Positions 44,001 through 52,630 of a stretch of DNA of 64,000 nt are shown piece after piece. Origin of the DNA: Prado023 sp963788325. Its GTDB lineage: Bacteria > Actinomycetota > Actinomycetes > S36-B12 > CAIYMF01. The position numbers and the translations under genes are program-made. The stretch spans positions 434,001-498,000 of the forward strand of contig CAWBGJ010000014.1 in the NCBI GenBank assembly GCA_963788325.1. Reading direction: 5' to 3'. Within the stretch, counting starts at the first letter, position 1, and every line of letters begins with the position of its first letter. The notes beneath the pieces are model-generated. The model worked only from the letters and a program-made list of their open reading frames with translations. It was not told the DNA's origin and ran no database searches.

Positions 44001-47000
44001 GCACCCAGTGCTGCCCCGGCACCCGCCGCCGCCCCGGCCGCACCCGCCGCTGACGAGGTCACCGACGCCGTCGTGGGGATCGTGGCCGAGATGACCGGCT
44101 ACCCCGCCGAGCTGCTCGACCTCGACCTGGACCTCGAAGCCGACCTCGGCGTCGACACCGTCAAGCAGGCCGAAGTGTTCGCCGCCGTCCGCGAACGGTT
44201 CAACGTCGAACGCGACGAGAACCTCGCCCTACGCGACTTCCCCACCCTCACCCACGTCATCGGCTGGGTCCGCGACAAGACCGGCATCCAACCCGTCACC
44301 GCCCCCGCACCCGCCGTTGCTGTGCACGGAACCGACCAACAAATCGACGAATCCGTACACACCAACGCCGCCGCACCCGCCGCCGACGAGGTCACCGACG
44401 CCGTCGTGGGGATCGTGGCCGAGATGACCGGCTACCCCGCCGAGCTGCTCGACCTCGACCTGGACCTCGAAGCCGACCTCGGCGTCGACACCGTCAAGCA
44501 GGCCGAAGTGTTCGCCGCCGTCCGCGAACGGTTCAACGTCGAACGCGACGAGAACCTCGCCCTACGCGACTTCCCCACCCTCACCCACGTCATCGGCTGG
44601 GTCCGCGACAAGACCGGCATCCAACCCGTCACCGCCACCGCAACCCCAGCCGCCACGGACGCACCGGCCGCCACGACAGGGGCCGCACCCACCTCCGCGG
44701 CGACCTCCCCAGAGTTCGTCGGCGACTTCGCCGCCGTTGACGCACTCCCCCGCCGCGTCCCGACCCCTGCTCTGCGCCCGCCCCTCGCGGCCTGCGCTGC
44801 CACGGGCGTCGAACTCGGCGCGGGCGCGCGCATCCTGGTCGTCCTCGATGAGGGTGGCGTGGGTGCTGCGCTGGTCAAGAAGCTCACCAAGCGCGGTGCC
44901 GAGGTGCTTGCCGTCGAGGCCGCCACCGGCACCGACGACCTGCTCGCGCAGGTCGATCAGTTCGGCGCCGAGGCTCCCCTGACCGGCGTCTACTGGCTGG
45001 CCTCCCTTGACGATGAGGGCCCGCTGGCCGCCCTGGACCTCGACTCCTGGCGCGAGGCCCTGCGCCGGCGCGTCGTGGCGCTGCACGCCCTGTACCACCA
45101 GGTGATCAGCGCCGAGCCGTTCCTGGTCGTCGGCAGCCGCCTCGGCGGGTTCCACGGTCACGACGCGGCGGGCGCGACCTCGCCGCTGGGTGCCGCCGTC
45201 GTGGGCTTCGCGAAGTCCTACAAGAAGGAGCGCGCCGAGGTCCTGGTCAAGGCTGTGGACTTCCCGGCCAGCCGCAAGACCAGCGCCCTGGCCGATGCCC
45301 TGATCGACGAGACGCTGACCGACCCCGGAGCAGTGGAGATCGGCCTCGTCGACGGCCAGCGCTGGGGCATCGGACTGGCCGTCCAGCCGTTCCCAGCGAT
45401 CGACGCACCCGACCCCGGCGCGATGGAACTGGGCAGCGACTCGGTCTTCCTGATCACAGGTGCCGCGGGCAGCATCGTCTCGGCGATCACCGCCGACCTG
45501 GCGACTGCCTCGGGCGGGACGTTCCACCTGCTCGACCTGGCCGGCACCCCCGACCCGGCCGATGCCGACCTGCAGCGGTTCCGCACCGACCCCGACGGAC
45601 TCAAGGGCCAGATCGCCGAGCAGATCGCTGCGCGTGGCGACAAGCCGACGCCGGTCCTCATCGAGCGGGAGATGGCCCGGTTCGAGCGGCAGGCCTCCGC
45701 GCTGTCGGCCATCGACGCCGTCACCGCAGCAGGCGGCACCGCCCACTACCACAGCGTCGACCTGCGCGACGGCGCCGCGGTGGCAGCCATCGTGGACCAG
45801 ATCCGCGAGTCCCATGGGCGCATCGACGTGCTTCTGCACGCCGCCGGCCTGGAGATCAGCAAGGGTCTGGCCAAGAAGGAGCGCGCCGAGTTCGAGCTCG
45901 TCTTCGGCGTCAAGGCCGACGGCTGGTTCAACCTGCTCAAGGCCGCCGGCGACCTGCCGATCGGCGCGACCGTGGCGTTCAGCTCTGTGGCCGGGAGGTT
46001 CGGCAACGCCGGGCAGACCGACTACGCGGCGGCCAACAACATGCTGTGCGCCATCGCCAGCGGGATGCGCCGGACCCGGCCGGACACCCGGGGCATCGCC
46101 CTGGACTGGACGGCCTGGGGCGGCATCGGGATGGCCACGCGTGGCTCGATCCCGAAGATCATGGCCGCGGCGGGCGTGCAGATGCTGCCTCCGGAGGCCG
46201 GGATCGCCTGGATCCGCCGCGAGCTGACCAGCGGTCCGAACCGCGGCGAGGTCGTGGTCGCCGGGACCCTGGGGATGATGGCGACCGAGTTCGCCGAGGC
46301 GGGCGGGATCGACCCCGGCGCCTTCACCGACGCCTGCGCGGCGGCCGGTCCGATGGTCGGCGAGGTCGTGGCGTGCTCCGTGCACGACGGCCTGGTGGTG
46401 CGCACGACGCTCGACCCGAAGGTCGAGCCGTTCCTCGATGATCACCGCGGCGACCGGGTCACCGCCCTGCTGCCCGGCGTCATGGGCATCGAGGGCATGG
46501 TCGAGGCCGCACGGCTGCTGGCGCCGGACTGGGCGCTGGCCGCGGTGGAGGACGTGGACTTCCACGCTCCCCTGAAGTTCTACCGCGACGAGCCGCGCAC
46601 GATCGAGATCGTGACCCTGCTGCACCCGGATGGCCCGGACCTGGTGGCCGAGTGCCGCATCGAGGCCGAGCGTCAGCTGCCAGGCTCGGACGCCCCGACC
46701 CGCACGACCCACTTCACCGGTCGGGTCCGGCTGACCCGGGCGGCGCCCGATCCCCAGCACGAGGATCAGCCCGCCCGCTCTGGTGCCGAGGTGAGTGCCG
46801 ACGAGGTCTACCGGATGTACTTCCACGGCCCGGCCTACCAGGTGGTGTCCTCGGCCTGGCGCGACGGGGCACGGTCCGCCGCCCAGCTCGCGACGGACCT
46901 GCCGGCCAACCACACCGCGGACGCTGCCACCCAGGCCGCTCCCCGGCTGATCGAGCTCTGCTTCCAGGCCGCCGGGCTCTGGGAGGCCGGGCGCGAGGGC

Positions 47001-47234
47001 CGACTGGCACTGCCCACGCACGTCACCCGGGTCACCGTGCTCGGGTCGGCGGGCGAGGCTGCCGAGGGGCCGCTGGTCGCAGCCGCTGAGGCTGTCGAGG
47101 ACGGCTTCGACTGCGTGGTGACCAGCCCGGACGGCACGGTCGCGGTCCGGCTGGAGGGCTACCGCACGGTGACCCTCCCCCAGCCGCTGGCCGAGGACGT
47201 CCAGGCGCCGATCGCCGCAGTGATGGCAGGCTGA
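38034..47234 (+). CDS. PfaA-like megasynthase KS-AT-KS-ACP5-KR-DH, frame broken twice
   Basis: About 3066 residues when joined. KS1 (38040-39450): TTDAACASA with Cys216, EAHGTST, KSNVGHLK. AT (39858-40780): FLFTGQGSQ, GHSLGEYG with Ser709. KS2 (about 41170-42670): NAACASTTQ with Cys1290, His in VSHETYTPARGG and NTKGFTGHAMG. Five ACPs (43045-44640), each LGVDTVKQAE with Thr where Ser is expected. KR (44790-46360): TGAAGSI, Tyr2664 in QTDYAAANN. Hotdog DH (46390-47200): FLDDHRGDRVTALLPG with His2804. The frame changes at 39171-39173 (one C missing; expected IALGSVKSN) and again at 40035-40050 (one base extra), so three reading frames carry one protein. ATG 38034 follows AGGAGAGA. There is no thioesterase. 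It is likely an iterative secondary-lipid synthase. Confidence 0.88.
43642..43690 (+). repeat. degenerate copy of the 49-bp palindrome within the ACP2-ACP3 linker
   Basis: Aligned without gaps to the intergenic element at 8451-8499: left arm TTGCTGTGCACGGAACCGAC (3 differences), 9-nt loop, right arm GACGAATCCGTACACACCAA (2 differences). It encodes VHGTDQQIDESVHTN, which is unlike the Ala/Pro linkers around it. Confidence 0.85.
44317..44365 (+). repeat. second in-gene copy of the 49-bp palindrome, ACP4-ACP5 linker
   Basis: Identical in sequence to the copy at 43642-43690 and exactly 675 bases downstream, so it arose by the ACP-pair duplication rather than by a second independent insertion. 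Confidence 0.9.
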
Positions 47235-47239
47235 CGCAC

Positions 47240-50200
47240 ATGGCAGGCACGCGACGCAGCAGCACGGCCAAGACCCAGCGGGCAGCCCAGGGAGCCCCAG
47301 CGCCAGAACCCGAAGCCGCGGATCCGGCCGCGACCATCGAGGTGCCGGTCCTCGTCGACGCGCAGGCGCAGGCATGGGCACTGCCCGCGACCAGGGCGCT
47401 TGCGGTGGCCGGGTCGACTGCGACGGCCAGCCTCATCGAGGCTCCCGCGCTGCCACCCGAACTGGCCGCTGCGGCCGCGGAGCATGCCACCCGCGCCGCG
47501 GCGGGGATGGGGGCAGGTCAGCACGACCTCGCACTGGCCCTCTCCGCGAGCGGCACGCTCCTGCCCGCGACGCCGGCGGCCGACGCCGCGGCGCTCAACG
47601 GTTGGGCCCTGGCCGAGGAACTGCTCGGCCTCGACCTCGCCGACGCGGCAGCCAGCGCCGGTGCCGCACATCCCGACGGCGAAGCACCGACCCCCGTGGG
47701 CCACGCGGTCGAGGCGCGCCTGCGCGCCGAGGGCGCCGAGCCCGACGCCACGCTGCAGTACCTGCGCACGCCGACCGGCCCGGGCCTGCGCGTGGTGTCC
47801 CAGGCCACGCCCGGGAGTGTCGTGGGGGCAAGCACGGTCCTGCGCCTGCTGGCCCATGGTCGCGACCGGGCCACCGCGCTGGCTCGCATGCAGCATGCCC
47901 TGACCAAGTGCGCGGCCGTGGTGGATGGAGCGGCCACCAACCGCAGCGCCCTGCTCGCGGCCGTCATCGACGAGGCGTCCGGCACGTCGGGCGGGCACAC
48001 AGCCCCGGCGCCGGACCCGCTCGCGGTCCTGGTCTCGGCAGTGCGCGCCAGCGACTCCCAGCGCGATATCCAGCGCGCGGCCTTCCACGCACGCGCCAGC
48101 CGCGGCCGCCCGGAGCCGGTCGCGGCCGCTGGCGTACCGACCACCCTGACCTACCTGGGCCAGCAGTACGCCCTGCACGTGTTCCAGACCGGGCCGCGCA
48201 CCTACCGGATCGACGCCGGTGACGCAGTGGCCGAGCTCGCCATCGATCGACGCGGTGATCACGACTGGCGGGTCACCTCGGCCGGCCGTGCACGCGACGT
48301 CGTGCTCTCCTCGCACGGCACCGGCTGCCTGCTCGAGATCGACGGCGTGGCCCACCGGGTCGACCGCGACGAGGGCCTGGCCGTGCGCGCCCAATGGCCG
48401 GCGCTGATCGTCTCCGTGGCCATCGAGCCCGGCCAGCATGTCGAGGTCGGTGACCCGATGGTGGTCGTCGAGGCGATGAAGATGGAGTCCACCCTCCGGG
48501 CCCCCTTCGCCGGCACGGTGACCTCCGTCGAGGTGCTGCCCAACGCCCAGGTCGACGCCGGGGCGCCCCTGGTGTCGATCCGCCCGGAGTCCCCGGGCGA
48601 GGCGGCCGCGGTGCACCAGCCGGCCGATGGCGTGCGCGTGAGCTTCGCCGGGATGGCCCTGGCCGACACGTCCGGCCGGCCGCCGTTCGAACGCGTCTAC
48701 GACGCACTCAGCGGCTACCTGTTGGGCTACGAGCTCGATCCCGCATCGGTGGCCGCCCTGCTGGCCGAGCAGCGCTCGTTCGCCAACCGCGCCAGCGCCG
48801 GTGACACGAAGCTGCTCGCCGCCGAGGACGCGTTCCTGGACCTGTTCACCGACCTGGGACTGCTGTGGGCCTCCGAGCGTGAGGCCGGCGGCCAGGCCGA
48901 CCTGGGCGTCACGACCTCGCGCGAGTATCTGCTGGGCTACCTTCAGTGGCTCGATCCGGATCGGGTGGCCCTGCCCAGCCAGATCCGCCGCCGGCTGAGT
49001 CGGGTGCTGGCCCGCTACGGCGTGACCGACCTGCACCGCAGCCCCGAGCTCGAGCAGGCCGTCGTGCTGCTGTTCGGCTCGCAGGCCCGCAGGCTCCAGC
49101 TCGCCCGGGTCGTCAGCAGCATCCTCGAGCGGCGACTGCGCTACCGCGAGCGGATCCTGCCCTTCGTCGACGACTCGGCACGCACGCGCTACGACCGGCT
49201 GACCGCCGCGACCCAGGGCAGCCTCGAGGCGATCGCCGACCTGTCCCGCGACGCCCGGTTCCAGTTCATCGACGAGCCGGTCGTGGAGGCCGGTCGAGCC
49301 GCCATGGCAGCCCGGATGGACGCCCACCTCGACGCTCTGGTCGAGGACCCCAACCGGCCCGAGCGTGCCGACCGGATCAAGGCCTTGGTCGACGCACCGC
49401 AGCCCATGCGCGGGTCGATCCTGCGCCGGCGGCTGGCCACCGGCGACCGCGACCTGCAGTCCGCCCTGCTCGAGATCCGGGCACGGCGCTGGTACCGGAT
49501 CCGCGAGCTGCGCGACGTCGGCGTGGTCGAGGTCGACGGCGTGCTGCTCTGCCACGCCGACTACGACCACGAGGGACGCGCGATCCATGTGGTCCTCGCG
49601 TTCACGCCCTTCGGGGAACTCGCTCGAGTGGGCGGCGCCGTCGCGGCATACCTGGCTGGCGTCGACCCGACCCGCCAGCCCGTCGTGGACGTGATGTGTT
49701 GGCGCGACGAGGCCCAGCCCAACGGTGACGGCCTGGCCGAGTCGGTGCTCAACCAGTGCAACGCCTGGGACCTCGGCCGGCGCCTGTGGCGCCTGGACGT
49801 GACCGTCTCGAGCCTGGCCGCGGACATCGATGCGGAGCTGCGCACCCAGTACTTCACCTGCCGCCCGGATTCCCAAGGCGTGCTGGCCGAGGACCGGTTC
49901 TACCGCAACCTGCACCCGATGCTGGCCAAGCGCCTCGAGCTCTGGCGCCTCGAGCACTTCGAGCTCACCCGACTGCCCTCCATGGAGGACGTCTACCTGT
50001 TCCACGGGGTGGCGCACGACAATCCCAAGGACCACCGCCTGTTCGCGCTGGCCGAGGTCCGCGACATGACCGTCGTGCCCGCCGGCCGCGGCGGGGCGCC
50101 GAACTACCCGACGCTGGAGCGGATGGGCCTGCAGGCGATCATCGCGATGCGCCGGGCCCGTGCGACGTTCCCTGAGCGCGGCCGCCCGCAGGCCAACCGG

Positions 50201-52180
50201 ATCACCCTGTTCGTCCGCCCACCGTGGACGGTGCCACCGGAGCACTGGGCCGACCTGGCCGAGATGATGATCCCGCTGGCCGGAGGTGCGGGCCTGGAGA
50301 TGGTGGTGCTGCGCACGAACATGCCCGAGCCGGACGGCACCCTGCGTCCCTCGGTGCTCAACGTGGACGGCATCACCACCCGGGCCATCACTATCAGTGA
50401 GGAGCCGGCGCGCGACGACCCGGTCCGGCCGCTGACCCGCTACCGGCAGAAGGTGCTCACCGCGCAGCGGTTCGGTGTGCCCTACCCGTTCGAGATCCTG
50501 CGCATGTTCGCCCCGCAGCCGGGCACGGTGGGCAAGTTCCTGCCCGCGCACTTCGTCGAGCACGACCTCGACGAGTCCGGCGATCACCTGGTGCCCGTCG
50601 AGCGCGAGCCCGGGCTCAACACCGCGAACATCGTGGTGGGCCTGCTGACCACCTACACCCCGACCTACCCCGAGGGCATGACCCGCGTGGCAATGCTGTC
50701 CGACCCGACCCGCGGCCTGGGCAACCTCGCCGAGCCGGAGTGCCGGATCGTCAATGCTGCCCTGGAACTTGCCGAGCGGATGAAGGTCCCCGTGGAGTGG
50801 TTCGCGGTCTCGTCGGGGGCGCTGATCTCGATGGAGTCCGGCACCGAGAACATGGACTGGATCGCGCTGACGCTGCGCCGCATCATCGAGTTCACCCAGG
50901 GCGGTGGCGAGATCAACATCGTCGTCACCGGGATCAACGTCGGCGGCCAGCCGTACTGGAACGCCGAGGCCACGATGCTGCTGCACACCAAGGGCATCCT
51001 GATCATGACCCCGGCCAGCGCGATGGTGCTCACCGGCAAGCAGGCACTGGACTTCTCCGGCGGCGTGTCGGCCGACGACAACTTCGGCATCGGCGGATTC
51101 GAGCGGGTGATGGGCCCCAACGGCCAGGCGCAGTACTGGGCGCCATCGCTGGTGGAGGCCTGCGAGGTGCTTCTGCGCCACTACGAGCACACCTACGTGG
51201 TGCCCGGGGAGCGGTTCCCGCGACGCGTGGCGACCTCCGACCCGGCCAGCCGCGACATCCGGGGGTTCCCGCACGCCGCGGTCCCCGACTGCGACTTCAC
51301 GGTCGTCGGCGACGTGTTCTCCGCGGAGAAGAACCCGGAGCGCAAGAAGCCCTTCGACGTGCGCTCGGTCATGCGCGCGGTCAGCGACCAGGACAACGAC
51401 CCGCTGGAGCGCTGGGAGCGCTGGCGTGGCGGCGAGAACTCGGTGGTCTGGGACACCCGGGTCGGTGGCATCAGCGTCTGCATGCTGGGCCTGGAGTCCC
51501 GGCCGATCCGGCGGCGCGGATTCGTCCCCGCTGACGGCCCGCCGTCGTGGACCTCGGGGACGTTGTTCCCGCAGGCATCGCGCAAGACCGCCCGTGCAGT
51601 GAACGCGGCCAGCGGCAACCGGCCACTGGTGGTCCTGGCGAACCTGTCGGGCTTCGACGGATCGCCGGAGTCGATGCGCCACTGGCAGCTCGAGTACGGC
51701 GCGGAGATCGGCCGCGCGGTGACCAACTTCCAGGGCCCGATCGTGTTCGTGGTGATCTCGCGCTACCACGGCGGTGCGTTCGTGGTGTTCTCCAAGGCGT
51801 TGAACCCGCAGTTGGAGGTCGTGGCGGTCCAGGGGTCCTACGCGTCCGTGATCGGCGGGGCGCCCGCAGCGGCGACGGTGTTCGCCCGCGAGGTGCGCGG
51901 TCGGGTGGAGGCGGATCCCCGGGTGCAGGCAGCGCGCAAGCTGCTGGCCGGCACCACCGGGGCGGAGGCCACCGAGCGCCGCGCCAGACTGGCCGAGATC
52001 GTCGACCAGGTCCGTTCCGAGAAGGTCGGTGAGGCCGCCTCGGAGTTCGATGCGGTGCACACCATCGACCGGGCCCTGGCCATGGGCTCTGTCGACCGGA
52101 TCATCACGGCGGAGGAGCTGCGGCCCTACGTGATCGACGCCCTGGAGCGCGGCATGGCCAAGGAGGGCTCCGCAGAGTAG
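47240..52180 (+). CDS. acyl-CoA carboxylase: biotin carrier plus carboxyltransferase, relic biotin carboxylase domain
   Basis: 1646 residues. Residues 30-250 resemble only the C-terminal half of biotin carboxylase (LIEAPALPPELA, VGHAVEARLRAE, RMQHALTKCAAV, GAATNRSALL). The ATP-grasp N-half is missing and the E-M-N-x-R-x-Q-V-E-H catalytic segment is replaced by Ala-rich sequence. The biotinyl domain has VVVEAMKMES with biotin Lys414. A long central region (about 500-1080) and a carboxyltransferase (about 1080-1640: GTVGKFLP, EFTQGGGEINIVVTG, LANLSGFDGSPESM, ISRYHGGAFVVF) follow, as in single-chain acetyl/propionyl-CoA carboxylases. It starts 5 nt after the megasynthase stop. It likely supplies malonyl-CoA using a biotin carboxylase encoded elsewhere (inference). 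Confidence 0.85.
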   Translation: MAGTRRSSTAKTQRAAQGAPAPEPEAADPAATIEVPVLVDAQAQAWALPATRALAVAGSTATASLIEAPALPPELAAAAAEHATRAAAGMGAGQHDLALALSASGTLLPATPAADAAALNGWALAEELLGLDLADAAASAGAAHPDGEAPTPVGHAVEARLRAEGAEPDATLQYLRTPTGPGLRVVSQATPGSVVGASTVLRLLAHGRDRATALARMQHALTKCAAVVDGAATNRSALLAAVIDEASGTSGGHTAPAPDPLAVLVSAVRASDSQRDIQRAAFHARASRGRPEPVAAAGVPTTLTYLGQQYALHVFQTGPRTYRIDAGDAVAELAIDRRGDHDWRVTSAGRARDVVLSSHGTGCLLEIDGVAHRVDRDEGLAVRAQWPALIVSVAIEPGQHVEVGDPMVVVEAMKMESTLRAPFAGTVTSVEVLPNAQVDAGAPLVSIRPESPGEAAAVHQPADGVRVSFAGMALADTSGRPPFERVYDALSGYLLGYELDPASVAALLAEQRSFANRASAGDTKLLAAEDAFLDLFTDLGLLWASEREAGGQADLGVTTSREYLLGYLQWLDPDRVALPSQIRRRLSRVLARYGVTDLHRSPELEQAVVLLFGSQARRLQLARVVSSILERRLRYRERILPFVDDSARTRYDRLTAATQGSLEAIADLSRDARFQFIDEPVVEAGRAAMAARMDAHLDALVEDPNRPERADRIKALVDAPQPMRGSILRRRLATGDRDLQSALLEIRARRWYRIRELRDVGVVEVDGVLLCHADYDHEGRAIHVVLAFTPFGELARVGGAVAAYLAGVDPTRQPVVDVMCWRDEAQPNGDGLAESVLNQCNAWDLGRRLWRLDVTVSSLAADIDAELRTQYFTCRPDSQGVLAEDRFYRNLHPMLAKRLELWRLEHFELTRLPSMEDVYLFHGVAHDNPKDHRLFALAEVRDMTVVPAGRGGAPNYPTLERMGLQAIIAMRRARATFPERGRPQANRITLFVRPPWTVPPEHWADLAEMMIPLAGGAGLEMVVLRTNMPEPDGTLRPSVLNVDGITTRAITISEEPARDDPVRPLTRYRQKVLTAQRFGVPYPFEILRMFAPQPGTVGKFLPAHFVEHDLDESGDHLVPVEREPGLNTANIVVGLLTTYTPTYPEGMTRVAMLSDPTRGLGNLAEPECRIVNAALELAERMKVPVEWFAVSSGALISMESGTENMDWIALTLRRIIEFTQGGGEINIVVTGINVGGQPYWNAEATMLLHTKGILIMTPASAMVLTGKQALDFSGGVSADDNFGIGGFERVMGPNGQAQYWAPSLVEACEVLLRHYEHTYVVPGERFPRRVATSDPASRDIRGFPHAAVPDCDFTVVGDVFSAEKNPERKKPFDVRSVMRAVSDQDNDPLERWERWRGGENSVVWDTRVGGISVCMLGLESRPIRRRGFVPADGPPSWTSGTLFPQASRKTARAVNAASGNRPLVVLANLSGFDGSPESMRHWQLEYGAEIGRAVTNFQGPIVFVVISRYHGGAFVVFSKALNPQLEVVAVQGSYASVIGGAPAAATVFAREVRGRVEADPRVQAARKLLAGTTGAEATERRARLAEIVDQVRSEKVGEAASEFDAVHTIDRALAMGSVDRIITAEELRPYVIDALERGMAKEGSAE

Positions 52181-52239
52181 TCGAGTCGGACTACCCAGTC
52201 ACTGCCTCGGACCACGCTGCGGTGCAGGTGCTGGCGAGC

Positions 52240-52458
52240 TCAGCGCGGCGGGTCGGTGCGCCCCGACTCACCGAGCTTGGCCAAGCCTGCGCGCAGGTGC
52301 CCAGCACCCTTGCTGATGTGTTTGTCGTACTTCGCCCCGGTGCGGTCATTGGCCGCCTTGCCCGCCTTGTCGATGCCCCTGTTGATGGCGTCCTGGTTCT
52401 TGCTCGCGGTAGCGCCCAACGTGCTCACTGCCGCAGAGAGCTTGCTGCTCCAACCCAT
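52240..52458 (-). CDS. MT0933-like antitoxin family small protein
   Basis: 72 residues, lysine/alanine-rich and helical: MGWSSKLSAAVSTLGATASK then NQDAINRGIDKAGKAANDRT and GAKYDKHISKGAGHLRAGLA. The I-D-K-A-G ... K-T/R-T-G-x-K-Y-x-x-x-I-x-K pattern is that of PF14013 (MT0933/Rv0909 antitoxin). ATG 52458 has AGGAG 8 nt upstream; the longer frame to 52614 lacks a ribosome site. Rv0909 is paired with toxin Rv0910, an SRPBCC protein, but no such gene adjoins here. It lies between the carboxylase and the PPTase, both starts and stops clear of it. Confidence 0.8.
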   Translation of the reverse strand: MGWSSKLSAAVSTLGATASKNQDAINRGIDKAGKAANDRTGAKYDKHISKGAGHLRAGLAKLGESGRTDPPR

Positions 52459-52630
52459 GTCGATTGCTCCTGATAGATCGATCTCGGAGGTCTCTCCCGA
52501 CCCTGGTGGGTCGATACGCCGGACGGGCATGGACCCGTCGTACTGACGACGCACTGCGTGGGGATACTCCCCTCCGCCAACTAGTGAAGCAGACTTCATG
52601 CATTGGTGCAACACCGGGCCGAGTGGCCGG

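Larger units (their letters stand above)
43045..44640 (+). repeat. tandem array of five ACP modules
   Basis: Equivalent GTCGTGGG positions are 43053, 43395, 43728, 44070 and 44403, so spacings alternate 342, 333, 342, 333. ACP1 differs at many bases. ACP2-3 (one unit of 675 bp) and ACP4-5 (the second) are almost base-for-base identical, including linkers of two types: an Ala/Pro type after ACP1 and ACP3, and a distinctive HGTDQQIDESVHTN type after ACP2 and ACP4. The pantetheine-site codons are Thr at 43140, 43482, 43815, 44157 and 44490. Confidence 0.95.

Noticed and set aside
43045..44640. Regular repeats with spacers resembling a CRISPR array
   Set aside because: The period is 333/342 bases, everything is in one open frame, and each unit encodes a carrier domain.
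39963..52060. Very long minus-strand open frames opposite the megasynthase and carboxylase
   Set aside because: They are mirror frames of GC-rich coding DNA; translations are His/Gly/Arg/Asp-rich without domains.
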